NCBI RefSeq assembly: GCF_900112475.1
Contig: NZ_FOLW01000002.1
Span: 240,901 to 304,900, forward strand
DNA length: 64,000 nt
DNA from: Pragia fontium DSM 5563 = ATCC 49100
GTDB taxonomy: Bacteria; Pseudomonadota; Gammaproteobacteria; Enterobacterales; Enterobacteriaceae
Direction: 5' to 3'
Below are positions 56,635-64,000 of the stretch, in pieces; the first letter of the stretch is position 1, and each line of letters opens with the position of its first letter. The translations under genes were made by a program, and so were the position numbers. The notes below the pieces were generated by a model. The model made no database searches, was not told the DNA's origin, and worked only from the letters and a program-made list of their open reading frames with translations.

Positions 56635-57774
56635 ATGTTAGATTACGATACATTACGATTTATCTGGTGGCTGTTGGTTGGCGTGTTACTGGTAGGTTTC
56701 GCCATTACCGATGGTTTTGATATGGGTGTAGGTATCCTTGTTCCTATCATCGGTAAAACCAATACTGAACGTCGTATTATGATTAACAGTATTGCGCCAC
56801 ACTGGGATGGTAACCAGGTATGGTTAATTACCGCAGGTGGTGCACTGTTTGCTGCATGGCCAATGGTTTATGCCGCTGCCTTCTCCGGTTTTTACGTTGC
56901 TATGATCTTAGTTCTGTCGGCATTGTTCTTCCGTCCGGTGGGCTTTGACTATCGCGGTAAAATCGAAGACCAACGCTGGCGTAACATGTGGGATGCAGGC
57001 ATCTTTATTGGTAGCTTCGTTCCAGCATTAGTTTTCGGCGTTGCATTTGGTAACCTATTGCAGGGTGTACCTTTCACCGTTGATAACTTACTGCGCCTGA
57101 CTTATACCGGCGGTTTCTTTGAGCTGTTGAATCCGTTTGCGCTGATTGCGGGTGTTGTTAGCCTGATGATGTTAGTGACTCAGGGTGCAGCATGGTTACA
57201 GATGAAGACCACGGCTGAACTACGTCTGCGTGCTCGTGCAGCAACGCAAATCTGTGCATTGATTGTATTGATTGCTTTCGCTGCTGCAGGTGTGTGGGTG
57301 GTGTACTATATGGATGGTTATCTTGTTACCTCCGTTATGGATTACACTGGGCCGTCAAGTCCGCTGCATAAAGAAGTGGCTCATCAGGCCGGAGCATGGT
57401 TGGTTAACTACAACAACTATCCAATTTTGTGGGTGGTGCCTGCATTAGGTGTTGCATTACCATTACTGACCATCATTGCCTCTCGCTGTAATAGCGGTGG
57501 TCTGTCGTTCCTGTTTTCATCATTAACGATTGTATGTGTCATCTTTACTGCGGGTATCACCATGTTCCCGTTCCTGATGCCATCAAGCATTAATCCGAAC
57601 GTAAGTCTGACAATGTGGGATGCGACGTCAAGTCATCTGACATTAACCGTGATGACATTTGTCGCGTTGATTTTCGTTCCACTGATGCTGATTTATACAA
57701 TTTGGTGTTACGTGAAAATGTTTGGTCGTCTTGATAAGAAACATATCGAAGACAACCACGCTTCACTGTACTGA
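56635..57774 (+). CDS. cydB: Cytochrome bd-I ubiquinol oxidase subunit II
   Basis: 379 residues, as in E. coli, with about eight or nine membrane helices. Conserved starts: DYDTLRFIWWLLVGVLLVGFAITDGFD and HWDGNQVWLITAGGALFAAWP. It lies 14 nt after cydA with CAGGAG upstream of the ATG, and 20 nt before cydX. It stabilises the hemes of CydA. Confidence 0.97.
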   Translation: MLDYDTLRFIWWLLVGVLLVGFAITDGFDMGVGILVPIIGKTNTERRIMINSIAPHWDGNQVWLITAGGALFAAWPMVYAAAFSGFYVAMILVLSALFFRPVGFDYRGKIEDQRWRNMWDAGIFIGSFVPALVFGVAFGNLLQGVPFTVDNLLRLTYTGGFFELLNPFALIAGVVSLMMLVTQGAAWLQMKTTAELRLRARAATQICALIVLIAFAAAGVWVVYYMDGYLVTSVMDYTGPSSPLHKEVAHQAGAWLVNYNNYPILWVVPALGVALPLLTIIASRCNSGGLSFLFSSLTIVCVIFTAGITMFPFLMPSSINPNVSLTMWDATSSHLTLTVMTFVALIFVPLMLIYTIWCYVKMFGRLDKKHIEDNHASLY

Positions 57775-57794
57775 TAAACATAAGGAGCGAAATC

Positions 57795-57899
57795 ATGTGG
57801 TATTTTGCCTGGAGTCTTGGAACATTACTGGCTTGCGCCTGCGGCATAATTGGTGCAGTCTGGTATGAGACCAATAACGGGAATAAAGACGAACAATAA
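57795..57899 (+). CDS. cydX: CydX, small subunit of cytochrome bd-I
   Basis: 34-residue single-helix membrane protein, starting MWYFAWSLGTLLACACG as in E. coli CydX (37 residues). It stabilises the heme b595/d pair of the oxidase. TAAGGAG lies 8-9 nt before the ATG. Its stop TAA shares a base with the ybgE start (TAATG), so cydX and ybgE are coupled. The C-terminal tail is slightly shorter than in E. coli. Confidence 0.95.
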   Translation: MWYFAWSLGTLLACACGIIGAVWYETNNGNKDEQ

Positions 57900-58192
57900 T
57901 GGGTACTGTGTTTAATAAACTGTACGCTATTATGGATAAGGGCCCGTTTCGGGCCCTTTCTTTAATATTAGCGTTATCGCTGGCGTTCTGCGTGTTCTGG
58001 GATCCTGCGCGTTTTGCAGCTAAAACCAGCACTGTTGTGGTATGGCAGAGCTTTTTAGTCATGTGGGCTATTTGTACCGGAATGGTTCATGGGGTTGGAT
58101 TTCGACCGCATAAAACGCGATGGAAAGCCTTTTTTACGCCACTTCCTGCAATGGCAATTATGATTGCCGGCTTGGCCTATTTTTTAGCATAA
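57899..58192 (+). CDS. ybgE: YbgE, cyd operon membrane protein
   Basis: 97 residues, equal to E. coli YbgE, with three hydrophobic helices and the motif FWDPARFAAKTS followed by GVGFRPHKTRWKAFF. The molecular role is not firmly established; its constant place after cydABX suggests help in bd oxidase assembly or function. It overlaps cydX by one base. A hairpin-like GGGCCCGTTTCGGGCCC lies inside its coding region (57941-57957). Confidence 0.92.
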   Translation: MGTVFNKLYAIMDKGPFRALSLILALSLAFCVFWDPARFAAKTSTVVVWQSFLVMWAICTGMVHGVGFRPHKTRWKAFFTPLPAMAIMIAGLAYFLA

Positions 58193-58335
58193 GCGCATTT
58201 CATTCATGGCAAAAATAATCGTCAGTTTTCTTAACTGAGAATTATTTTTGCTCTCACCCATTCTCCCCATTCCCAAGTGGTTTTCTCTTGCGTATAGTAT
58301 CAGTCGGTTAGTTATCAGTTTGGCTGGAAATATTT

Positions 58336-58740
58336 GTGAGTAACTTGCTGTTCAAATGGCCCGTTCGGGTCTACTTTGAAGACACTGATGCGGGTGGTGT
58401 GGTTTACCATGCCCGCTATGTGGCCTTTTATGAAAGAGCGCGCACGGAGATGTTGCGCCAATACAATTATAATCAGCAACAATTGCTGAGTGAGCATGTC
58501 GCTTTCGCTGTCCGTCGCATGGCCGTTGAGTATATTTTTCCCGCTCGTCTTGATGACCTGCTGGAGATTGAAACTGAAATTGTGGCTATGGGTGGGGCAT
58601 CCCTTACGTTTGCACAACGCATTTTTGATCAGCATGGTAAATTATTGAGCCAAGCAGATGTGTTAGTAGCATGTGTTGATTCACACTTGATGAAGCCAAT
58701 GAAGCTTCCCAAGTCTATTGTCGCGGAGTTAAAGAAGTGA
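58336..58740 (+). CDS. ybgC: Acyl-CoA thioesterase YbgC
   Basis: 134-residue hotdog-fold thioesterase, first gene of the tol-pal operon. The active-site Asp is in [25 protein letters not shown] near residue 18. It starts with GTG at 58336. The last 4 nt overlap the tolQ GTG (GTGA), as in E. coli. It acts on acyl-CoA or acyl-ACP and has been tied to phospholipid metabolism. A 140-nt gap upstream separates it from ybgE. Confidence 0.95.
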   Translation: MSNLLFKWPVRVYFEDTDAGGVVYHARYVAFYERARTEMLRQYNYNQQQLLSEHVAFAVRRMAVEYIFPARLDDLLEIETEIVAMGGASLTFAQRIFDQHGKLLSQADVLVACVDSHLMKPMKLPKSIVAELKK

Positions 58741-59420
58741 CTGACATGAATATCATGAGCCTGTTTCTTGAGGCTAGTTTACTCGTAAAATTTGTCATGC
58801 TGATTTTGGTCGGATTCTCGATCGCATCATGGGCAATCATTATTCAGCGTACCCGTATTTTAAGTACGGCAAGACGTGAAGCTGAAGCATTTGAAGATAA
58901 ATTTTGGTCTGGAATCGATTTGTCTCGCTTGTACCAAGAAAGCAACGCGCGTCGTGACGAATTAGTCGGTTCAGAGCAAATCTTCTATTCCGGCTTTAAA
59001 GAGTTTGCCAGACTGCATCGTGCTAATAATCATGCTCCGGAAGCGGCGATTGAAGGTGCGACTCGCGCTATGCGTATTTCGATGAATCGCGAACTTGAGA
59101 ATTTGGAGAATCATATTCCATTCCTCGGGGTAGTCGGTTCAATTAGTCCTTATATCGGTCTGTTTGGTACCGTATGGGGCATCATGCACTCATTTATTGC
59201 CTTGGGTGCGGTAAAGCAGGCAACGCTACAGATGGTTGCTCCGGGTATCGCTGAAGCCTTGATCGCGACTGCGATAGGTCTATTTGCCGCGATTCCAGCC
59301 GTTATGGCGCATAACCGCCTTAGCCTGCGGGTATTTAAGCTCGAGCAGAATTACGACAACTTTATGGAAGAGTTTACGACTATTCTCCATCGTCAGGCAT
59401 TCTCCACAGAGACTAAATAA
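58737..59420 (+). CDS. tolQ: TolQ, Tol-Pal motor subunit
   Basis: 227-residue inner-membrane protein of the ExbB/MotA family with three membrane helices (about 16-36, 135-160 and 168-190) and the conserved [13 protein letters not shown] and [20 protein letters not shown] helices that line the proton channel. With TolR it energises TolA. It starts at a GTG overlapping the ybgC stop and lies 14 nt before tolR. Confidence 0.97.
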   Translation: MTDMNIMSLFLEASLLVKFVMLILVGFSIASWAIIIQRTRILSTARREAEAFEDKFWSGIDLSRLYQESNARRDELVGSEQIFYSGFKEFARLHRANNHAPEAAIEGATRAMRISMNRELENLENHIPFLGVVGSISPYIGLFGTVWGIMHSFIALGAVKQATLQMVAPGIAEALIATAIGLFAAIPAVMAHNRLSLRVFKLEQNYDNFMEEFTTILHRQAFSTETK

Positions 59421-59434
59421 GTAAGGGGGCTAGC

Positions 59435-59869
59435 GTGGCGTATAAGCGTACTTCTCGGCGTAGTAGTACCGGTAAAACAGCCGAAATCAACATTGTTCCA
59501 CTTTTAGACGTCTTATTAGTGTTGTTGTTGATTTTTATGGCAACGGCACCCATTATCAGTCAAAGCGTTAATGTGGATTTACCGGAAGCGTCTGATTCTA
59601 AAGCAGTCTCTACCGATAATAAGCCACCGGTGATTGTTGAGGTATCCGGCATTGGTCAATATGCTCTGAAGGTTGGGGATGAAACCATTGAACAAATTCC
59701 TGAACAACAGGTCATAGCTGAGGCACAGGCTCGGTTAAAAGAAGACCCTAAAACGGTATTTTTAATCGGCGGAGCAAAAGATGTGCCATATGATGAAGTT
59801 ATCAAAGCGTTAAATATGCTTCATCGCGCTGGTGTGACTTCGGTTGGATTAATGACTCAGCCTATTTAG
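59435..59869 (+). CDS. tolR: TolR, Tol-Pal motor subunit
   Basis: 144 residues, with a GTG start. One transmembrane helix (VPLLDVLLVLLLIFMATAPI) carrying the proton-channel Asp25 (E. coli Asp23). The periplasmic peptidoglycan-binding domain ends VTSVGLMTQPI. It forms the TolQ5R2 motor that drives TolA during cell constriction. Confidence 0.96.
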   Translation: MAYKRTSRRSSTGKTAEINIVPLLDVLLVLLLIFMATAPIISQSVNVDLPEASDSKAVSTDNKPPVIVEVSGIGQYALKVGDETIEQIPEQQVIAEAQARLKEDPKTVFLIGGAKDVPYDEVIKALNMLHRAGVTSVGLMTQPI

Positions 59870-59934
59870 TGGTTGAGCGATCATCCTGCAAATCATATGG
59901 TCTTGTTAGTTAATTGTTTTTTTGGAAGCTGCGC

Positions 59935-61002
59935 GTGGGAAAGGCTACAGAGCACGAAGATAAGTTAAACCGTTCCGTAATGGTTTCGATTATTTTGCAT
60001 ATATTGGTGATTGGCTTGTTGGCGATCGGTGCCTTTATGCAAAAAGATGTCCTAACCGGCGGTGGAGGCGGTGGTGCTGTTATTGATGCTGTTATGGTTG
60101 ACCCTAATGCAATGGCGCAGCAGGCTGAACGCCAGCAGCAGCAAAAATCTGACGCCAAACGCGCTGAAAAACTCAGGCAGCAAGAGTCTGACCGCCAAGC
60201 TGAAGAACTTAAACAGCAACAGGCTGCAGAGCAACAGCGTTTAAAACAGATAGAGAAAGATCGTTTACAGGCGCAGGAAGTGACGAAAAAGCAGGCTGAG
60301 CAGCAAAAACAAGCTGAACAGGCGGCGAAGAAAGCGCAGGAAGCCCAGAAGCAGGCCGAGGCTGAAGCAGCTAAAGCTAAAGCCGATGCGGAAGTTCAGA
60401 AGCAAGCGGCTGCCGCAGCTGAGCAAACTAAAAAACAGGCTGAGGCCGATGCGAAGAAAGCTGCTGCTGAAGCCAAGAAACAGGCGGAAGCGGTAACTAA
60501 ACAGCAGGCCGCTGACGAGGCTAAGAAGAAAGCGGATGCTGAGGCTAAAAAGGCCGCGGACGACGCTAAGAAGAAAGCTGACGCAGATGCTAAAAAGGCG
60601 GCAGATGCCAAGAAAAAAGCCGATGCGGAAGCGGCTAAGCAGGTTGATGATTTGTTCGGTGGTTTAGCTTCAGATAAGAATGCACCATCAGCAAATGGCG
60701 CATCCGGTGGTGGTAATAAAGCAGGGGCAAGTGGCCCTGAAATTGATGGTTATAAATCGCAAATTCAGTCTGCGATTATGCGAAATTTCTATGATGCGCA
60801 GCTGTATAAGGGGAAAACCTGTACGCTGCGTATTAAATTGGCACCGGACGGTACACTATTTAGCGTTCAGGCCGAAGGTGGCGATCCGGCACTTTGTCAG
60901 GTAGCTCTGGTTGCTGCCCGTCAGGCAAAAATACCGAAACCGCCATCAACAGCTGTGTATGAGAAGTTTAAGAACTCATTACTCGATTTCAAACCTGAGT
61001 AA
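59935..61002 (+). CDS. tolA: TolA, envelope-spanning force transducer
   Basis: 355 residues from the GTG at 59935, which has GGAAG 6 nt upstream; this start puts Ser18 and His22 of the membrane helix at the E. coli motor-contact positions. Domain I is the helix at about 15-35. Domain II is a long Ala/Lys/Glu/Gln coiled region (about 65-250) of short KKxAxxxA-like repeats. Domain III (from about 270) holds GKTCTLRIKLAPDG and the disulfide-type Cys pair with DPALCQ, which bind TolB/Pal and phage proteins. It is shorter than E. coli TolA (421) because domain II has fewer repeats. Confidence 0.95.
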   Translation: MGKATEHEDKLNRSVMVSIILHILVIGLLAIGAFMQKDVLTGGGGGGAVIDAVMVDPNAMAQQAERQQQQKSDAKRAEKLRQQESDRQAEELKQQQAAEQQRLKQIEKDRLQAQEVTKKQAEQQKQAEQAAKKAQEAQKQAEAEAAKAKADAEVQKQAAAAAEQTKKQAEADAKKAAAEAKKQAEAVTKQQAADEAKKKADAEAKKAADDAKKKADADAKKAADAKKKADAEAAKQVDDLFGGLASDKNAPSANGASGGGNKAGASGPEIDGYKSQIQSAIMRNFYDAQLYKGKTCTLRIKLAPDGTLFSVQAEGGDPALCQVALVAARQAKIPKPPSTAVYEKFKNSLLDFKPE

Positions 61003-61142
61003 TTGGACGATAAATAAAGAGAATTAGCGTTTAAACTTGATTTACGGTTAGTAATGACCAATATTTGTTGGGTTTAAAGGTTATCGCTTTGTTACAAATG
61101 AGCAATTTATCGCAGCCACAAGGCTTAGATAAGGGAGAAAAC

Positions 61143-62435
61143 ATGAAGCATGCATTTCGATTAGCAATGGGGCTGCTGATTTTATGGGCATCCGTATTAC
61201 ACGCTGAAGTTAGAATCGAGATTACCCAAGGTGTCGATTCTGCACGTCCTATCGGCGTTGTGCCGTTTAAGTGGACTGGCACTGGCGCAGCACCTGAAAA
61301 TATTAGTGATATTATTGCTGCCGACCTGAGAAACAGCGGTAAATTTAATCCTCTTGCGGCATCGCGTAACCCACAATCACCGACCACGGTTTCTGAAGTG
61401 ACGCCAGCGGCTTGGACTGCTTTAGGTATTGATGCGGTAGTGGTTGGTCAGATTCAGCCAAGTGCAGACGGTGGTTTCATGGTGTCGTATCAATTAGTTG
61501 ATACTTCATCTGGTTCACCAACGGTTTTATCTCAGAATCAATACAAAGTAACCAAACAGTGGTTACGCTATGCGGCGCATACCGCAAGTGATGAAACCTT
61601 TGAAAAACTGACCGGCATTAAAGGCGCTTTCCGTACCCGTATTGCCTACGTTGTACGTAAAGCGGGTGGTCAATATCCTCATGAGCTGCGCGTTGCCGAC
61701 TACGATGGTTTTAACCAGTTTGTGGTGCATCGCTCTCCTGAGCCTCTGATGTCACCAGCATGGTCACCAGACGGTAGTAAAATTGCCTATGTGACCTTTG
61801 AAAGCGGTCGCTCTGAGTTAGTGATCCAAACGCTGGCTAACGGCGCCATTAAACGTGTGGCTTCTTTCCCACGGCATAACGGCGCTCCAGCATTTTCACC
61901 GGATGGTTCAAAATTAGCTTTTGCCTTATCTAAAGATGGCAGCTTGAATTTGTACGTCATGAATCTGGCGAGCAGTCAAATTACTCAAATAACCCGTAGC
62001 CGCAGTAATGATACTGAGCCATCGTGGTATCCTGACAATCAAACTTTGGCCTATACTTCAGACCAAGGTGGCAGACCTCAAATTTATAAAGTCAATATTA
62101 ACGGCGGTACGCCGGTTCGCGTTTCCTGGGAAGGTGCTCAAAATCAAGATACGGACGTTTCACCGGATGGCAAGTTTATGGCCATGGTGAGTTCAGCGAG
62201 CGGTAAACAGCATATCGCCAAATTGGATCTGGATACAGGAGCGGTGCAAGTATTGACCGATACCTTCCTGGATGAAACGCCTAGCATCGCACCTAACGGT
62301 ACTATGATTATCTACAGCGCCACAGAAGGGCTGGGTAGCGTATTACGTTTAGTTTCGACCGACGGGCGTTTTAAAGCGCGTCTTCCGGCAACTGAAGGTC
62401 AGGTTAAATTCCCTGCCTGGTCGCCGTACCTGTGA
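61143..62435 (+). CDS. tolB: TolB, periplasmic beta-propeller of Tol-Pal
   Basis: 430 residues, equal to E. coli, from the ATG at 61143 with AAGGGAGAAAAC just upstream. The signal peptide [21 protein letters not shown] is followed by the TolA-box region and a six-bladed WD40-like propeller (repeated [11 protein letters not shown] / [11 protein letters not shown] / [11 protein letters not shown]). It binds Pal and is released by TolA. An open frame back to 61065 is not needed. Confidence 0.96.
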   Translation: MKHAFRLAMGLLILWASVLHAEVRIEITQGVDSARPIGVVPFKWTGTGAAPENISDIIAADLRNSGKFNPLAASRNPQSPTTVSEVTPAAWTALGIDAVVVGQIQPSADGGFMVSYQLVDTSSGSPTVLSQNQYKVTKQWLRYAAHTASDETFEKLTGIKGAFRTRIAYVVRKAGGQYPHELRVADYDGFNQFVVHRSPEPLMSPAWSPDGSKIAYVTFESGRSELVIQTLANGAIKRVASFPRHNGAPAFSPDGSKLAFALSKDGSLNLYVMNLASSQITQITRSRSNDTEPSWYPDNQTLAYTSDQGGRPQIYKVNINGGTPVRVSWEGAQNQDTDVSPDGKFMAMVSSASGKQHIAKLDLDTGAVQVLTDTFLDETPSIAPNGTMIIYSATEGLGSVLRLVSTDGRFKARLPATEGQVKFPAWSPYL

Positions 62436-62482
62436 TGCATGTTAAGTATGTATGGTAATTTTATTATTAAAGGATCGACAAA

Positions 62483-62992
62483 ATGCAATTGAATAAAGTG
62501 CTGAAAGGGTTATTGATCGCTTTACCTATTATGGCTCTGGCCGCATGTAGTAGCAGTGATAAAGACTCTAATGGCAGTGGTTCTGGTCTGGGCGGTAACG
62601 GCAGCAATGGTAACGGTGGTTATTCATCTGCTGATGAACAAGCTCGTCTGACTATGCAACAGCTGCAAAGCAATAACATCGTATACTTTGATTACGATCG
62701 TTATGACGTACGTTCTGACTTCGCTCAAATGCTGGATGCACATGCTGCATTCCTGCGTTCAAACCCATCTTATAAAGTGACTGTTGAAGGTCATGCGGAT
62801 GAGCGTGGTACGCCAGAATACAACATCGCATTGGGCGAACGTCGTGCTAGTGCAGTGAAAATGTATCTGCAAGGTAAAGGCGTATCTGGTGAGCAAATCG
62901 CTATCGTATCTTACGGTAAAGAGAAGCCTGCCGTGTTAGGCCATGACGAAGCTGCTTATTCTAAAAACCGTCGTGCCGTACTAGTTTACTAA
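62483..62992 (+). CDS. pal: Pal, peptidoglycan-associated lipoprotein
   Basis: 169 residues (E. coli 173). Lipoprotein signal with lipobox LAAC, lipidated at Cys22 by the pathway that includes Lnt in this window. A Gly/Ser/Asn-rich linker is followed by the OmpA-like domain with [22 protein letters not shown] (peptidoglycan contact residues Asp and Arg). It anchors the outer membrane to the wall at the septum. Confidence 0.97.
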   Translation: MQLNKVLKGLLIALPIMALAACSSSDKDSNGSGSGLGGNGSNGNGGYSSADEQARLTMQQLQSNNIVYFDYDRYDVRSDFAQMLDAHAAFLRSNPSYKVTVEGHADERGTPEYNIALGERRASAVKMYLQGKGVSGEQIAIVSYGKEKPAVLGHDEAAYSKNRRAVLVY

Positions 62993-63001
62993 GAGAAACT
63001 C

Positions 63002-63751
63002 ATGAACCGTAATTTCAGATATCATGTATTAAGTCTGTCGTTACTGGTTGGCATAGCAGCCCCTGTGGCTGCTATTGCTGCTTCAACTGACGATCGTATT
63101 ACTCAGCTTGAACGCATTTCTGACGCACATGGACAGTTGCTAACGCAATTGCAGCAGCAATTGTCCGATTCGCAGAGAGATATTGATACTCTGCGTGGTC
63201 AAATCCAAACCAATCAGTATCAGTTAGATCAGATCGTCGAACGACAAAAAATTATTTTGCAGCAGATTGATGAACTGGGAAGTAAAGGTTCTTCTGCCGC
63301 AACGCCAGCTAACAATACCTCTGCAAGTGCAACAACCTCTCCGGCAGGTACAACAGCAACCGCTGCCGCCTCGACCGGAAATGAGAAGCAAGATTACGAC
63401 AATGCCGTGACGTTGGCACTTGAGAAAAAACAATATGATAATGCGATAACTGCTTTCCAAAGTTTTGTGAAACAGTATCCAAAGTCTAGTTATCAGCCGA
63501 ATGCCAATTACTGGCTGGGGCAACTGTATTACAACAAAAACAAAAAAGATGATGCATCTTATTATTTTGCTTCTGTGGTAAAAGATTATCCAAAATCGCC
63601 GAAGGCTGCTGAATCAATGTTGAAAGTTGGCATTATCATGCAGGAGAAAGGCGAAAAAGATAAAGCTAAGGCAGTTTATCAACGTATTATTTCTCTGTAT
63701 GCCAATAGCGCAAGTGCAAAACAGGCAGAGAAACGTTTAGCCGGTTTATAG
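63002..63751 (+). CDS. cpoB: CpoB (YbgF), periplasmic division coordinator
   Basis: 249 residues (E. coli 263). Signal peptide ending AAIAAS. An N-terminal trimeric coiled coil (about 30-90, ITQLERISDAHGQLLTQLQQQL) is followed by an Ala/Thr/Ser linker and a C-terminal TPR domain of three repeats (KQDYDNAVTLALEKKQYDNAI onward). It links PBP1b synthesis to Tol energisation. It starts 9 nt after pal and is the last tol gene. Confidence 0.96.
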   Translation: MNRNFRYHVLSLSLLVGIAAPVAAIAASTDDRITQLERISDAHGQLLTQLQQQLSDSQRDIDTLRGQIQTNQYQLDQIVERQKIILQQIDELGSKGSSAATPANNTSASATTSPAGTTATAAASTGNEKQDYDNAVTLALEKKQYDNAITAFQSFVKQYPKSSYQPNANYWLGQLYYNKNKKDDASYYFASVVKDYPKSPKAAESMLKVGIIMQEKGEKDKAKAVYQRIISLYANSASAKQAEKRLAGL

Positions 63752-63771
63752 TGCCTCTGTGACTATAAACA

Positions 63772-63827
63772 GCCTGTTCTTTACCCAGAATGGCTATTTT
63801 ATTAGGCAATATGGGTAAAGAACAGGC
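63772..63827. repeat. Perfect 16-bp inverted repeat after cpoB
   Basis: 63772-63787 and 63812-63827 (arms GCCTGTTCTTTACCCA and TGGGTAAAGAACAGGC) around 24 nt. AAC/GTT flanks extend the pairing past one A/A mismatch. No T-run follows. It lies 20 nt past the cpoB stop and about 28 nt before the tRNA-Lys promoter. Confidence 0.75.
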
Positions 63828-63855
63828 AGTTAGACACTAAATATAAAAATTTTTG

Positions 63856-63883
63856 TTGCACAGTTTTGAGAAGTCAGTAATAT
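63856..63883 (+). promoter_or_regulatory. Promoter of tRNA-Lys operon
   Basis: TTGCAC (63856-63861), 16-nt spacer, TAATAT (63878-63883), then a GC-rich GCCGCC stretch. It ends about 39 nt before the tRNA. Confidence 0.7.
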
Positions 63884-63922
63884 AAGCCGCCGTTGCCGGG
63901 GATAACTGGAAACAGCAAAAAT

Positions 63923-63998
63923 GGGTCGTTAGCTCAGTCGGTAGAGCAGTTGACTTTTAATCAATTGGTCGCAGGTTCGAATCCTGCACGACCCACCA
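63923..63998 (+). tRNA. tRNA-Lys (anticodon TTT)
   Basis: 76-nt cloverleaf with encoded CCA. The acceptor GGGTCGT pairs with ACGACCC, the anticodon loop is CTTTTAA within TTGA/TCAA, and the T-loop is TTCGAAT. E. coli has a lysine/valine tRNA operon at the same place after ybgF; later members would lie beyond the right edge. Confidence 0.98.
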
Positions 63999-64000
63999 TT

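Noticed and set aside
60300..60640. Low-complexity repeat inside tolA as a mobile or tandem DNA repeat
   Set aside because: It encodes the expected Ala/Lys-rich helical domain II; the repetition is a protein-level feature of TolA.
1..64000. CRISPR arrays, prophage, insertion sequences, integrons or secondary-metabolite clusters
   Set aside because: No regularly spaced direct repeats, transposase or integrase motifs, or multi-domain synthases were seen on either strand.

Overview
The window is a chromosomal backbone segment of a member of the Enterobacterales. Gene order follows the Escherichia coli 14-17 min region: lnt-corC-ybeYZ, miaB, ubiF, the Met-Leu-Gln tRNA cluster, asnB, nag genes, glnS, fur, fldA, ybfEF, seqA, pgm, ybfA, ybgA, phrB, ybgI, nei, gltA, suc, cyd, tol-pal, tRNA-Lys. 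The proteins are close in length and motif placement to their E. coli counterparts, but whole blocks differ. Absent where E. coli would lead one to expect them are nagD, chiP, kdp/speF-potE, pxpBCA and sdhCDAB. A Salmonella-type phsABC thiosulfate reductase is present. An H2S-producing lineage such as the Budviciaceae (Pragia, Budvicia, Leminorella, Limnobaculum) would fit, but that is inference and not proven by this sequence.

Layout. 1-3617 (minus): lnt (C-terminus cut by the window edge), corC, ybeY and ybeZ, for lipoprotein acylation, a CBS-domain protein and rRNA maturation. 3868-4494 (plus): a ParD/ParE-type toxin-antitoxin pair with its own promoter and palindrome, set between ybeZ and miaB. 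4590-8328: miaB, ubiF and seven tRNAs in two promoter-bearing Met-Leu-Gln units. 8565-16127: asnB, nagC-nagA-nagB, and divergent nagE with a CRP site and promoter between them. 16313-18991: glnS, a small zinc-ribbon DUF2007 gene, and fur. 19603-23065: ybdD, cstA and fldA. 23189-29549: ybfE, ybfF, seqA, pgm, a small EamA protein, two coupled unknown small genes, ybfA, and a two-domain DUF523-DUF1722 protein. 29574-39110: phrB, then uhpABC followed directly by afuABC, which looks like one sensing-and-uptake unit for sugar phosphates.

39217-44728: ybgI, nei and phsABC. 44761-53070: gltA (minus) and sucABCD (plus), with no succinate dehydrogenase genes between gltA and sucA. 53250-54404: a family 9 glycosyltransferase gene bounded on both sides by near-identical terminators. 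55049-58192: cytochrome bd oxidase cydA-cydB-cydX-ybgE behind a 0.6 kb regulatory region with 11-bp ArcA-like repeats. 58336-63751: ybgC-tolQRAB-pal-cpoB for envelope constriction. 63923-63998: tRNA-Lys, the probable start of a lysine/valine tRNA operon.

No CRISPR array, prophage, insertion sequence or riboswitch was recognised. The most novel material is small: the unknown gene pair at 27493-28061, an orphan plus-strand terminator-like hairpin in the asnB-nagC gap, several long inverted repeats, and the accessory insertions at otherwise conserved junctions.
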